64,000 bases of DNA from Phyllobacterium myrsinacearum (GCF_014138285.1 NZ_JACGXN010000008.1:161714-225713); one strand, 5' to 3'. Counted from the first letter of the stretch, positions 7,638 to 16,949 are shown. Notes: a model not told the origin generated them from the letters alone. Numbers and translations: made by a program.

Positions 7638-7941
7638 TGTACTCTCTACACTAAACTTCAAGACCTATCGCAGCTGACATTACATGCAGGGCTTTAATAA
7701 TTGCCTAAACCTCGAGTCATTCTCTGGTAACTTCTGCAAATTCCAAAAGATTGTTGAAAATGGCATTTTTGCCTGCTTTGGCCTCCGCCTCCGGCCGTGG
7801 CCGTGGCGACACATCGCTCACCTTTGCGTGAGAAAAATGCGGCACCCGCCACTTCCTGTTGGCAAGATCGAGTCAATTGACCTATATAGGGGCCTTGAAT
7901 ATCCCTGCGCCGTTATGTCGCTGCAAGAACCGGATCCGCTT
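7638..7941. promoter_or_regulatory. Divergent sciP/mnmA intergenic region
   Basis: A 304-bp gap without a gene. TTAA-N7-CTAA at 7694-7708 is one mismatch from the CtrA consensus TTAA-N7-TTAA and is placed to serve sciP. GANTC sites are at 7714-7718 and 7870-7874. On the mnmA side TTGAC at 7877-7881 followed by CTATATAGG could be part of a promoter. All assignments are by motif only. Confidence 0.4.
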
Positions 7942-9132
7942 ATGACACTGAATAATCTCGATCTGCCGGGCAAGCCGGAAGACACCCGTATCGTCGTCGC
8001 CATGTCAGGCGGCGTGGATTCTTCTGTTGTCGCGGGCATTCTCAAACGCCAGGGTTATGACGTCGTTGGCGTTACCTTGCAGCTTTACGATCATGGCGCA
8101 TCGACCCACCGCGCAGGCTCATGCTGCGCCGGTCAGGATATCGAAGATGCGCGCCGCGTGTCCGAGCGGCTTGGTATTCCGCACTATGTTCTGGATTACG
8201 AGGCCCGTTTCCGGGAAGCTGTCATCGATCCGTTCGCCAACAGCTATGTTAGCGGCGAAACACCGATCCCCTGCGTATCCTGCAACCAGACCGTTAAATT
8301 TGCCGATCTCCTGCAGACCGCGCGCGATCTTGGCGCCGACGCACTCGCTACGGGTCACTACATCCGCAGCCAGGCCAATGGAGCGCACCGTGCCCTGTAT
8401 CGGCCCGTGGATGCCGACAAGGACCAGAGCTATTTCCTTTTTGCGACAACGCAGGAACAGATCGATTATCTGCGCTTCCCGCTCGGCGCGCTGACCAAGC
8501 CGGAAACCCGCGCCATTGCCGAAGAGCTTGGCCTGTCCGTTGCCAACAAGCAGGACAGTCAGGACATCTGCTTTGTTCCGCAGGGCAAATATTCCGACAT
8601 TATTTCCAAGCTGAAGCCTGAGGCTGCCAATCCCGGCAATATCGTTCATATCGACGGCCGCGTCCTTGGCCGCCATGAGGGCATCGTGCATTACACGATC
8701 GGCCAGCGTCGCGGTATTGGTGTTGCGACAGGTGATCCGCTCTATGTGGTGCATCTCGATGCCGCCAATGCGCGCGTTGTTGTCGGTCCGCGCGAAGCGC
8801 TGGAAACCCGCAAGGTGTTCCTGCGCAACGTCAATTGGCTCGGGGATGATGCGCTGGACAGCATTCCGGAAGGCGGCGTTGAAGTGTATGCCAAGGTGCG
8901 TTCAACCCGTCCACCCCGCCCTGCCGTTCTGCATAACCGTGATGGCGAGACATGGGTGGAACTGGTCGATGGCGAAAGTGGCATTGCACCCGGCCAGGCC
9001 TGCGTTCTCTATTCCGACGACAGCAATACTGCCAGGGTCTTCGGCGGCGGCTTTATCGGCCGCTCGGAACGTGCGCCGCAGGCAGAAGCCATGCTCAAGC
9101 GTTTGGCCCAGCAGGGTCAGGCCGTCGCCTGA
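7942..9132 (+). CDS. mnmA: tRNA-specific 2-thiouridylase MnmA
   Basis: A 396-residue MnmA, which uses ATP and sulfur from a relay to make the 2-thio group of U34 in Glu, Gln and Lys tRNAs. The PP-loop [18 protein letters not shown] is near residue 20. The catalytic cysteines lie in [27 protein letters not shown] and in [15 protein letters not shown]. The C-terminal beta-barrel ends with [19 protein letters not shown] 7942 is preferred because the family begins just before the PP-loop; an in-frame ATG at 7915 would add nine residues. A housekeeping gene that appears complete. Confidence 0.95.
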   Translation: MTLNNLDLPGKPEDTRIVVAMSGGVDSSVVAGILKRQGYDVVGVTLQLYDHGASTHRAGSCCAGQDIEDARRVSERLGIPHYVLDYEARFREAVIDPFANSYVSGETPIPCVSCNQTVKFADLLQTARDLGADALATGHYIRSQANGAHRALYRPVDADKDQSYFLFATTQEQIDYLRFPLGALTKPETRAIAEELGLSVANKQDSQDICFVPQGKYSDIISKLKPEAANPGNIVHIDGRVLGRHEGIVHYTIGQRRGIGVATGDPLYVVHLDAANARVVVGPREALETRKVFLRNVNWLGDDALDSIPEGGVEVYAKVRSTRPPRPAVLHNRDGETWVELVDGESGIAPGQACVLYSDDSNTARVFGGGFIGRSERAPQAEAMLKRLAQQGQAVA

Positions 9133-9193
9133 TCCGGTAAGCTCCTATCGGTGATGAAAGCGGGCCATGCTGCAAATCTGTGCTGCGTAGTTT

Positions 9194-9277
9194 GTGGTTC
9201 GCCCTTCGACAGGCTCAGGAAGCTCACCATGAGGGATAGGGCAGCTGCAAGCTGAGCTTGTCGAACCACGAACCACG
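9194..9277. repeat. Dispersed inverted-repeat element, copy A (rearranged)
   Basis: GTGGTTC at 9194 and AAGCTCACCATGAGGG on the left face GAGCTTGTCGAACCAC on the right (9254-9269), the arms of the element seen in four other places in this window. Here the left arm is interrupted by a second related unit, TTCGACAGGCTCAGGA, so it looks like a composite. It lies between mnmA and gnnB, which converge. Confidence 0.75.
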
Positions 9278-9292
9278 CAGCCTCCAAAGCGC

Positions 9293-10420
9293 CTAGGCGG
9301 CGCTTTTTTCGTGGAACTCGCGAATGGTTCCGATAATCCGATCCTGATCGGCCTCGCTCAGATAGGCATGCATCGGCAGGCACAGAATATTCTTCGGCAG
9401 CGTTTCTGATACTTCAAGGCCACCCGGCGCGCGCATATAGTGCGCATAGGCTTCCTGCAGATGCAGCGGTTTCACATAATAGATCACCGACGGAATGCCA
9501 TTGGCCTGCAGATGCGACTTCAGGGCATCGCGGTTCTGTGTCTCAATGGCATATTGCGCCCAGGCCGAGCGCGAGCCTGTCGGCACATGCGCGACCTTGG
9601 CGACGCTTTTCAGCCCATCGGAATAACGCTTGGCCACAACCTGCCGTGCTTCCATCTCGTCTTCGAGGATGGCGAGCTTTTCAATGAGGATGGCCGCCTG
9701 GATCGTATCGAGGCGTGAGTTCATACCGACACGCACGTTGTCGTACTGTGTCTCGCCCTTGCCGTGGAAAAGAATGGAACGCAGGAGATCAGCCAGCGCA
9801 CCGTCATTGGTGAACATGGCACCGCCATCGCCATAGCAGCCCAAGGGCTTGGCTGGATAGAAGCTTGTAGCCCCTACATGGCCGAATGCGCCGCACATGG
9901 CATTATCCCGCTTGCCGCCGATCGACTGCGCCGCATCTTCGATCACGAACAGACCGTACTTGTCCGCAATCGCCGAAACCGATGTGTAGTCGGCAGCAAG
10001 GCCGAAGAGATCAACCGGGATGATGGCTTTCGGCTGAAGGCGGCCTTCCGCTAATACTGCCTTGATGGCCGCTTCCAGCTGCTCGGTATTGATGTTGTAG
10101 GTGTCGGCGTCCACGTCGATAAAGACAGGCTCGGCACCGACAAGCGCGACAACTTCGGCTGTGGCGGCAAAGGTGAAGCTCGGGCAGAACACCGCATCAC
10201 CCGGGCCGATGTTACGCGCCATGAGCGGAATCTGCAGTGCATCCGTGCCGTTGGCACAGGCAACCACATGCTCAACACCAAGATATTCGCCGAGACGCTT
10301 TTCGAACTCGGCAACTTCGGGGCCGAGAATATATTTGCCTTCGCGCACCACTTTGGCGATTGCCGCATCAAGCTTGCTGCTAATCCGTTCACGCTGTGCG
10401 CCGAGATCGATGAATTGCAT
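9293..10420 (-). CDS. gnnB: DegT/DnrJ-type sugar aminotransferase, probably GnnB (lipid A diamino-sugar synthesis)
   Basis: A 375-residue PLP-dependent aminotransferase of the DegT/DnrJ/EryC1/StrS family. CANGTDALQIPL binds cofactor phosphate, EDAAQSIGGK is the conserved Asp/Gln block, and the Schiff-base lysine is near residue 191 in SFYPAKPLGCYGDGGA. These enzymes aminate nucleotide 3-keto sugars. The neighbouring dehydrogenase gene suggests the GnnA/GnnB pair that turns UDP-GlcNAc into its 3-amino derivative for 2,3-diamino-glucose lipid A, which Brucella and Mesorhizobium make. ATG 10420 is chosen because GGAG sits five bases upstream; an adjacent ATG at 10423 is possible. Alternative: an O-antigen (WbpE-like) enzyme. 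Confidence 0.78.
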   Translation of the reverse strand: MQFIDLGAQRERISSKLDAAIAKVVREGKYILGPEVAEFEKRLGEYLGVEHVVACANGTDALQIPLMARNIGPGDAVFCPSFTFAATAEVVALVGAEPVFIDVDADTYNINTEQLEAAIKAVLAEGRLQPKAIIPVDLFGLAADYTSVSAIADKYGLFVIEDAAQSIGGKRDNAMCGAFGHVGATSFYPAKPLGCYGDGGAMFTNDGALADLLRSILFHGKGETQYDNVRVGMNSRLDTIQAAILIEKLAILEDEMEARQVVAKRYSDGLKSVAKVAHVPTGSRSAWAQYAIETQNRDALKSHLQANGIPSVIYYVKPLHLQEAYAHYMRAPGGLEVSETLPKNILCLPMHAYLSEADQDRIIGTIREFHEKSAA

Positions 10421-10720
10421 CATTGCTCCAATATCAAATGTCTCCGCGAATCCGTCGCGGAAAACGGTCAAGACAACTCTTTAGAAGGGCCGTGGGAGGA
10501 CTGCCAGACGTTGTCGTTCAAAGTTTGTCCGGTCTTGTAACAACGCTTTACGTCAAGCGCAATCTGGCGGCATTTTTTGGTTCGTGGTTCGACAAGCTCA
10601 CCATGAGGGAGAGTGGTGCTGCAAGGTCCATCTAAGGTTTTGCAGAATACAGCTCCCTGCAATCCTCACTCTTCCTCATGGTGAGCTTGTCGAACCACGA
10701 GGCTACGTCCTGCCAATGAC
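10421..10720. other. gnnA-gnnB spacer, mostly repeat element copy B
   Basis: Three hundred bases separate the two tandem genes. The left 160 bp show no gene; 10584-10698 is a dispersed inverted repeat. No promoter could be assigned with confidence. Confidence 0.5.
10584..10698. repeat. Dispersed inverted-repeat element, copy B
   Basis: A 115-bp near-palindrome. The left arm starting GTGGTTCGACAAGCTCACC at 10584 and the right arm ending at 10698 are complementary over about 34 bp with two mismatches. The interior resembles copy C when read on the opposite strand (ATTGCAGGGAGCT against ATTGCAGGGAACT), so copy B is inverted relative to C and E. RNA from it would fold into a long hairpin. Confidence 0.85.
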
Positions 10721-11683
10721 TCAGCTGACCTTGCCGTGAGCAACGGTACCGGCGGTAAGAATCCGCAGGACGCGAATCGCTTCTTCGCCATCGGTCAGCG
10801 GCTCACTGCGCGTGTTGATGCTGTCGATGAAATTCTGGCATTCGCGTGTCAGGGGCATGCCCTGTGCGATCTTGATGTAGGTTGGCTCTTCCGTTGTCGA
10901 TGCCCACTGACCATTGTCCTGCCAGATCGAATGCTTGTAGACCGCCAGCTTTTTGTCCCACTGTTCCATGTCATCGAAGACCGCCATGGCCTTGGTCCCG
11001 ACAACCGTAAGACGGCGTTCGCGATAGGGATTAAGGCGCGAGGCAAAGAGGTGCCCGCGAATATTGTTGGGAAAGCGCATGTGCAGATGCGCAAAGTCGC
11101 TGAGATGATCAAGCACCGCCGCACCCTCACCGCGTACTTCCAGAGGCTCCGTGCCTGTAATGGCGAGGATCATCGACAGGTCGTGCGGCGCCAGATCCCA
11201 AAGGGCATCATTTTCCGTGTGGAATTTTCCAAGGCCCAGACGATGGGAATGGATATAGCGCACATCGCCAAGATCGCCTGCCTTGATCAGCTCCAGAAGC
11301 TTTTCAAAAGCCGGGTGGAAGCGCAGCACATGGCCAACCATGAAGATACGGCCATTGTCGCGTGCCGCCTTCACCGCAGCTTCCGCGTCGGGAACAGTCA
11401 GTGCGATCGGTTTTTCGACAAGAACGTCCTTGCCATTGGTAACGGCACGAATCGCTGCAGCCGCATGAAACTGCGGTGGCAGTGCCATGACGATGGCATC
11501 AACGTCGGGATGTGTGAAAAGATCCTCGACTTCAATGTGCAGAACATTCTGCTCCGCGGCAAAGCCGGCAGCGCGATCGGTATTCTCGTCAGAGACCGCA
11601 AATAGCGCTCCGAGACTCTTTAATGTCCGGATATGGTTGCTGCCCCAATAGCCGCAACCCAGCACTGCAATCCGTGGAGACAT
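10721..11683 (-). CDS. gnnA: Gfo/Idh/MocA-type nucleotide-sugar dehydrogenase, probably GnnA
   Basis: A 320-residue NAD(P)-dependent dehydrogenase. The Rossmann motif VLGCGYWGSNHIRTL is at the N terminus, the catalytic EKPIALT block near residue 95, and an HDLSM motif follows. Paired with the adjacent aminotransferase it most likely oxidises UDP-GlcNAc at C3, as GnnA does for 2,3-diamino-glucose lipid A. ATG 11683 has AAAAGG eight bases upstream; in-frame ATGs at 11701 and 11713 would lengthen it. WbpB/WlbA-like O-antigen enzymes are the main alternative. Confidence 0.75.
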   Translation of the reverse strand: MSPRIAVLGCGYWGSNHIRTLKSLGALFAVSDENTDRAAGFAAEQNVLHIEVEDLFTHPDVDAIVMALPPQFHAAAAIRAVTNGKDVLVEKPIALTVPDAEAAVKAARDNGRIFMVGHVLRFHPAFEKLLELIKAGDLGDVRYIHSHRLGLGKFHTENDALWDLAPHDLSMILAITGTEPLEVRGEGAAVLDHLSDFAHLHMRFPNNIRGHLFASRLNPYRERRLTVVGTKAMAVFDDMEQWDKKLAVYKHSIWQDNGQWASTTEEPTYIKIAQGMPLTRECQNFIDSINTRSEPLTDGEEAIRVLRILTAGTVAHGKVS

Positions 11684-11870
11684 CTTTTCAGCCTTTTTCA
11701 TGTCGGCATCCATTATCCGCAGGAAGAAACGAACACAAGTCTTGGATAAGGAGAAGATTGCTTGACAGGCCGTTGCTCCCCACATATATCCGCCCCGTCC
11801 CTGTCAATTGACAGCGCGTCCCCCGGTCCTCATTTGCAGGCTAGCCGTTCACGGGTCGCATGACATATGG

Positions 11871-11947
11871 GGCGAAGTAGCTCAGTAGGTTAGAGCAGAG
11901 GAATCATAATCCTTGTGTCGGGGGTTCGAATCCCTCCTTCGCTACCA
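11871..11947 (+). tRNA. tRNA-Met (CAT), elongator type
   Basis: Seventy-seven bases fold as a full tRNA: acceptor GGCGAAG with CTTCGCT (G1-T72 wobble), a D-arm with AGTAGGTTA, anticodon stem GAGGA/TCCTT around loop ATCATAA with anticodon CAT, variable loop GTGTC, T-arm GGGGG-TTCGAAT-CCCTC, and encoded ACCA. The anticodon stem lacks the three G-C pairs of initiator tRNA, so this is the elongator. Reading for tRNA-Ile2 (also CAT in DNA) is less likely from the overall sequence. Confidence 0.93.
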
Positions 11948-12069
11948 TTTCCTTTCCAAAAAAGGCGGTTTTCCGTTCACATTGTTGCGAAGTGTGGACA
12001 GACGCACGATTTTGATTTTTTGACACTGGTTTCAGAATAAGCAGGTTTCTGCCCGGCGTCAAAATAGTG

Positions 12070-12561
12070 TCATGATCCGGCAGCATCCCATTCGGTACGC
12101 AGAACAGCCATGACAAGCTCATCCCGATAGCTTCCCCCAAAGTAAGCACTTCCCCGCGCAATACCCTCGGGTACAAAGCCTGCGGCGAGATATGCACGGC
12201 GGGCACGCACATTTTCGGGAAAAACACCGAGCCAAACACGATGCACGTCAGTTTCATTGAAAATGCGGTCCAGGACAGATTGCAGAAACCTGCTGCCATA
12301 TCCTTGGCCCGGCTTCAGCATTGCAATGCGCTTGATCAATGACACACGATCCGGCGATGCCCAGTCCCGCACGATAGCAAAACCAACGACCTCGTTGCCG
12401 TCCTTGGCAAGGAAATATCTGTATTTTTTGTCGGCAAGCGCCAATCGGTGGCGCACTTCATCCCAACGGCCCACGACAGCATCATATCCGTCAAGGCGTT
12501 CAGCCCGCAAGATCAGGGGCAAATCAGACTCAGTCGCTTCAACCACCAGAATATCAGTCAT
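12070..12561 (-). CDS. GNAT-family N-acetyltransferase
   Basis: A 163-residue GCN5-type acetyltransferase. The acetyl-CoA loop is LKPGQGYGSRFLQSVLDRIF (Q/R-x-x-G-x-G pattern), followed by VHRVWLGVFPENVRARRAYLAAGF, the usual last strand and helix of RimI-like enzymes. It stands alone between the tRNA and an empty stretch. Target unknown. Confidence 0.85.
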   Translation of the reverse strand: MTDILVVEATESDLPLILRAERLDGYDAVVGRWDEVRHRLALADKKYRYFLAKDGNEVVGFAIVRDWASPDRVSLIKRIAMLKPGQGYGSRFLQSVLDRIFNETDVHRVWLGVFPENVRARRAYLAAGFVPEGIARGSAYFGGSYRDELVMAVLRTEWDAAGS

Positions 12562-12949
12562 GCGCTACAGCTCCGGCAAATCACGATATCTGCGATGAGC
12601 TCAGCCGTTCGAGCAATCAATCCATCAGGACAAACAATTGCAGTACAGCCAAAACTCGTCCAGCCACCCGACCCCTCGCCAGCAACCTCCGATGACATAA
12701 CTCAACGGTTTGTTCTTTTCGCGCAGGCCTCCAGACTTTCGATGTAGGGTTCTCGCCTGAACGACGCCAGATCAACACTTCGTTCATCCGCCCAGATCAT
12801 GCAAGAGCCCCTGCATGGCTCGCTCGATAGCGCCAAAAACCGGGAACCGTTGCAAGGCGGCTATACGCATACCCAAAAGCTAGCCCGCTGTCCCGACGAT
12901 GAAAAGTCACTGAAGTGTGTCGGGCGTAAGCCGTACCAGACGAGCAGGT
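12562..12949. other. 388-bp stretch with no recognisable gene
   Basis: Small open frames exist but none has a family signature or a clear ribosome site. No hairpin, repeat or RNA gene was recognised. It separates the GNAT gene from the ectoine locus and may hold only a promoter for the GNAT gene and the 3' flank of the oxidoreductase gene. Confidence 0.5.
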
Positions 12950-14044
12950 TCAGCTGCCTTCACCATATTTCGCATCGGGAACCACGACGAGCTTGCCGAC
13001 AAAGGCCTTTGCCATGAAATCACTCTGCGCCCGGTGGAATTCCGAGAGCGGGTAAACGCCGCCGACGAGCGGTTTGATCTTGCCTTCCTCAATGTAGCGG
13101 ACAATGCGGCGGAAATCACCGCGCGTGCCCTGGGACGATCCGTGCAGCTGTAGCTGCTTCAGATACATGGTCCTGAGGTCGAGTTGCACCACGGGTCCGG
13201 CAATGGCACCAGCCGTCGTATAACGGCCTTCCGGCCGCAGGACGCGCAGAAGATCGTTGAACATGGGGCCACCGACAAGATCGGCCACCACATCAATTGG
13301 CTTGCCGTCGAGAACACGTTCCACGGCAGTGACAAGATCGCCATCACCGCGGGTAATCACCGCCTCGGCGCCGATATCAAGCAGCGCCTGCTCCTTGCCG
13401 GCACCGACCACGGCATAGGGAATGGCACCGCGCGCCCGTGCCAGCTGTACGATGCCCGACCCGACGCCACCCGACGCGCCCGTGACAAGAACCCGTTCGC
13501 CGGATTTCAACCCGGCTCGTTCAAGCATCTGTTCACCGGTCAGATAGGCGCAGCAGAAGGTGGCCAGTTCGATGTCGCTGAGATCAGTATTGACCACGTG
13601 GGCGTTTTCGGCAGGCACCGCGACATATTCGGCATATCCCCCGTCGCGGCCATGGCCGATGTAATCAATGTCGGCAAGGCTGTCGTCTTCGCGGTTATAG
13701 ATGGAGAAATCCACCATGACGCGCTCGCCGATACGGCTATCGGCGACGTCAGCGCCTACGGCCACGATGTGGCCGACAATATCGGTGCCCTGGATTCGCG
13801 GGAAAGCGAGCGTCGGCTCCTGCCGCCGCCAGCTGGATACGGCGTTCGCATTATTCTCGGTGCCATAGGCGCCCTGACGCACCCAAACATCCGTATTGTT
13901 CATGCCGCAGGCGGAGATTTCAATCAGAACTTCTCCGGCGGCCGGCTGCGCAACGGGCACATCTGTTCGGTACACCAGCTTGTCGAGATCACCGTGGCCC
14001 GTCAGCAGGACGGCTGACATTGTTCGGGAAACCATATCCATCAT
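12950..14044 (-). CDS. MDR-family alcohol dehydrogenase/quinone oxidoreductase attached to the ectoine genes
   Basis: A 364-residue medium-chain dehydrogenase/reductase. CGMNNTDVWVRQGAYG lies in the N-terminal GroES-like domain, and the cofactor motif VTGASGGVGSGIVQLARARGA is near residue 185. The catalytic zinc cysteine of classical alcohol dehydrogenases is not evident, placing it nearer the zinc-independent group. It starts 8 bp after the doeD stop codon and so is probably cotranscribed. It is not part of the ectoine cluster as usually described; a role in hydroxyectoine or aldehyde handling is possible. AGG six bases before ATG 14044 supports the start; ATG 14041 is also possible. Confidence 0.82.
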   Translation of the reverse strand: MMDMVSRTMSAVLLTGHGDLDKLVYRTDVPVAQPAAGEVLIEISACGMNNTDVWVRQGAYGTENNANAVSSWRRQEPTLAFPRIQGTDIVGHIVAVGADVADSRIGERVMVDFSIYNREDDSLADIDYIGHGRDGGYAEYVAVPAENAHVVNTDLSDIELATFCCAYLTGEQMLERAGLKSGERVLVTGASGGVGSGIVQLARARGAIPYAVVGAGKEQALLDIGAEAVITRGDGDLVTAVERVLDGKPIDVVADLVGGPMFNDLLRVLRPEGRYTTAGAIAGPVVQLDLRTMYLKQLQLHGSSQGTRGDFRRIVRYIEEGKIKPLVGGVYPLSEFHRAQSDFMAKAFVGKLVVVPDAKYGEGS

Positions 14045-14052
14045 CCCGGACC

Positions 14053-15432
14053 TCAGAGTGTTTTTGCAACAGCATCGACAGCCGCAGCTGCGGCGTTGAC
14101 GACGATATCCGCCTCCTCCCGCGTGAGGCAGAGCGGCGGAGCAAATCCGAGGATATCACCCTGTGGCATTGCCCGCCCGATAACGCCGCGCTCTGCCAAA
14201 GCTACCGCGATTTGCGGGCCGACCTTCTGCGACACGTCGAAAAATACCCTGTCATCCCGGTCTCTGACGAATTCAACCGCAGCCAGCATGCCGTCACCGC
14301 GCACCTCACCAACGATGGGATGATTTCCCAGCGCATCGGCAAGCGCCTTGCGGAAATAGGCTCCGGTTTCTCCGGCATTGGTCACGAGATCCAGCTTGTC
14401 GATCAGCTCCAGATTGGCAACACCGGCGGCAGCGCAGATCGGATGAGCTGAATAGGTCCATCCATGACCGAGTGATCCGAGTTTGTCCGAGCCCTGCACC
14501 AGCACTTGCCAGACCTTGTCGCCAACGATGACGCCGGAAAGCGGCGCATAGGCCGAGGTCAGACCCTTGGCGATCGTGATCAGATCAGGCTTGATACCAT
14601 AATGATCCGAACCGAACATCGTGCCCAGACGGCCAAAGCCCGTTACAACCTCATCGGCAACCAGAAGCACATCGTATTTGTTGAGGACGGCCTGTATTTT
14701 CTCCCAGTATCCGGCAGGCGGCGGCACGATACCTCCGGTGCCGAGGATCGGTTCGCCGATGAATGCAGCCACTGTCTCCGGCCCTTCCGCAAGGATCATT
14801 TCCTCCAGTTTATCGGCGCAATGCTGGGAGAACTGCTCTTCGCTCATCGAGCGGTCTTCCCGGCGGAAATAGTAAGGTGCCTCCGTATGCAGGATCGGTG
14901 CCCGCGGCAGGTCGAAGGCATTGTGGAAGAGATCGAGCCCGGTCAGGCTTCCGGTCATCACCCCTGAGCCATGATAGCCGCGCCAGCGGGAAATGATCTT
15001 CTTCTTGTCCGGCCGTCCAAGCACATTGTTGTAGTACCAGATCAGCTTGATGTTGGTCTCGTTGGCATCGGATCCGGAAAGACCGAAATAGACCCGGCTC
15101 ATGCCTTCTGGAGCCCGGTCGATAATCATCTTGGCGAGTTTGATCGAGACTTCGGTGCCATGGCCGACATAGGCATGATAATAGGCAAGCTCTTTGGCCT
15201 GCTGTGCAATCGCATCGGCTATTTCCTGCCGCCCGTAACCGACATTGACGCAATACAGTCCAGCAAAGGCATCAAGGCTTTTCCTGCCGTTCACATCAAA
15301 AATATGCACGCCTTCGCCGCCCTTGATTACCCGCGTCGGACTTTCGCCTCGTGCATGGGTGCCCATGTGGGTGGAGGGATGGAAAAAGTGGTCGCGGTCC
15401 CAGGCGTTCAGCTCGTTCGAACGGTCCAACAT
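14053..15432 (-). CDS. doeD: Class III aminotransferase, probable diaminobutyrate transaminase of ectoine catabolism (DoeD-like)
   Basis: A 459-residue PLP enzyme of the omega-amino-acid transaminase group. The conserved block LLVADEVVTGFGRLG and the Schiff-base lysine in ITIAKGLTSAYAPLSG are present, as is YFGLSGSDANETNIKL for phosphate binding. In ectoine degraders an enzyme of this class (DoeD/Atf) converts 2,4-diaminobutyrate from ectoine hydrolysis to aspartate semialdehyde. Position directly after the aldehyde dehydrogenase gene, in the locus with ehu/eut genes, supports this. By sequence alone it could be annotated as a putrescine- or GABA-pyruvate transaminase. Confidence 0.78.
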   Translation of the reverse strand: MLDRSNELNAWDRDHFFHPSTHMGTHARGESPTRVIKGGEGVHIFDVNGRKSLDAFAGLYCVNVGYGRQEIADAIAQQAKELAYYHAYVGHGTEVSIKLAKMIIDRAPEGMSRVYFGLSGSDANETNIKLIWYYNNVLGRPDKKKIISRWRGYHGSGVMTGSLTGLDLFHNAFDLPRAPILHTEAPYYFRREDRSMSEEQFSQHCADKLEEMILAEGPETVAAFIGEPILGTGGIVPPPAGYWEKIQAVLNKYDVLLVADEVVTGFGRLGTMFGSDHYGIKPDLITIAKGLTSAYAPLSGVIVGDKVWQVLVQGSDKLGSLGHGWTYSAHPICAAAGVANLELIDKLDLVTNAGETGAYFRKALADALGNHPIVGEVRGDGMLAAVEFVRDRDDRVFFDVSQKVGPQIAVALAERGVIGRAMPQGDILGFAPPLCLTREEADIVVNAAAAAVDAVAKTL

Positions 15433-15455
15433 GTCTATTGCTCCTGCTTTTTGCC

Positions 15456-16949
15456 TCAGCTTGCTTCGAGGCAGAGATATTTGAGTTCCGTGAAGGCTTC
15501 GATGCCGTGGCGCGATCCTTCCCGTCCGAGACCGGATTGCTTCACGCCGCCAAAGGGGATCGGCGCACCGGTGATTTTGACCCGGTTGATCGCAACCATG
15601 CCGTATTCGAGCGCACAGCCCAGACGCAGCATGCGCTGGCCGTCGCGGGTAACGACATAGGCCACAAGACCATATTCCGTATCGTTGGCACGGCGAACGA
15701 CTTCATCCTCGTCATCAAACACGGTCACAGCGGCCACTGGACCGAACGTTTCCTCGCGCATAATCAGAGCGGTATCGGGAACATTCGTCAGCAACGTCGG
15801 CTGGAAAAACAAAGGGCCTGCTGTGTGCCGCTTGCCGCCGGCAAGGCACCTGGCACCGCGATCGAGTGCGTCCTGTACCTGTTCTTCGACCTTCTGCACG
15901 GCCCTTTCATGCATCAACGGACCGATTTCCGCCCCCTCTGTCAGGCCGGATGCCACTTTCAACGCCTTAATTTTTCGAGCAAACGCAGCGACAAAAACAT
16001 CATGAACCGGCCGTTCCACATAAATGCGATTGGCCGCCAGACAGTCCTGACCTGAGGTGGCAAATTTTGCACCGATCGCAATCTCCACGGCGCGATCAAT
16101 GTCACTATCGGCAAAGATAATCAGGGGCGCGTGTCCACCCAGTTCCATGACGAGGTTCTTCATTGTTGGTGCGCACTGTGCGGCAATCAGACGTCCGACC
16201 TCGGTTGAACCTGTGAAACTCAAGGCGCGCACGCGCGGATCGGCGCAAAGCGCCTCGACGATAGGTGCTGCCTTGCCGGTGACAATATTGAAAACACCCG
16301 CTGGCACCCCGGCCCGCTCCGCCAGTTCGGCAAGGGCAAGGGCTGACAACGGCGTCTCGGACGAGGGATGCGCGACAATGGTACAACCGGCTGCAAGAGC
16401 AGCAGCTGCCTTGCGGGTCAGCATGGCAGACGGGAAATTCCACGGGGTAACGATACCGACAACGCCGATGGCTTCGCGGCTGACCATCATCTGCGCACCG
16501 GGCAGATGGCTGGTTACGCCCTCTGCGTTCAGCCGCTTCCCCTCCTCCGCATAGAATTCGATGAAGGAAGCAGCGTATTCGATCTCCCCGCGCGACTCAT
16601 CCAGCGGTTTACCCTGCTCGAGCGTCATGATCAGCGCGAGATCTTCCTTTGCCGCCAGAACCAGATCGTACCATTTGCGCAGGATGGAAGCACGTTGTTG
16701 CGGCAGCAACGAGCGCCATGAACGGAATGCGCGTGATGCAGCCTCGATGGCAAGAGAGGTTTCTTCCTGACCGAGCGCAGCGACCCATGCAACCGGCATT
16801 CCCGATGCCGGGTCACGCACCTCAAATGTCTGCCCGCCTTTGCCTGAGACCCAATGGCCATCGATATAGGCAAGATCGCGCAACATCCTGCGATCCTGCA
16901 GGCGGTCAAGTCCATCGTGGCGTTCGGGTCGTGCGAAATGGGCAGACAT
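15456..16949 (-). CDS. doeC: Semialdehyde dehydrogenase of ectoine catabolism (DoeC/Ssd-like)
   Basis: A 497-residue NAD(P)-dependent aldehyde dehydrogenase, close to succinate-semialdehyde dehydrogenases. TPWNFPSAMLTRK binds cofactor, ELGGHAPLI holds the general base Glu, and the catalytic Cys is in SGQDCLAANRIYVE. In ectoine pathways DoeC oxidises aspartate semialdehyde to aspartate. It precedes doeD by 23 bp on the same strand. ATG 16949 is preferred because GAGAG lies just upstream; the open frame runs nine codons further. Assignment to DoeC rather than GabD rests on context. Confidence 0.8.
   Translation of the reverse strand: MSAHFARPERHDGLDRLQDRRMLRDLAYIDGHWVSGKGGQTFEVRDPASGMPVAWVAALGQEETSLAIEAASRAFRSWRSLLPQQRASILRKWYDLVLAAKEDLALIMTLEQGKPLDESRGEIEYAASFIEFYAEEGKRLNAEGVTSHLPGAQMMVSREAIGVVGIVTPWNFPSAMLTRKAAAALAAGCTIVAHPSSETPLSALALAELAERAGVPAGVFNIVTGKAAPIVEALCADPRVRALSFTGSTEVGRLIAAQCAPTMKNLVMELGGHAPLIIFADSDIDRAVEIAIGAKFATSGQDCLAANRIYVERPVHDVFVAAFARKIKALKVASGLTEGAEIGPLMHERAVQKVEEQVQDALDRGARCLAGGKRHTAGPLFFQPTLLTNVPDTALIMREETFGPVAAVTVFDDEDEVVRRANDTEYGLVAYVVTRDGQRMLRLGCALEYGMVAINRVKITGAPIPFGGVKQSGLGREGSRHGIEAFTELKYLCLEAS

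Noticed and set aside
11871..11947. tRNA-Met as an integration site for a mobile island
   Set aside because: No repeat of the tRNA 3' end and no integrase gene were seen nearby.
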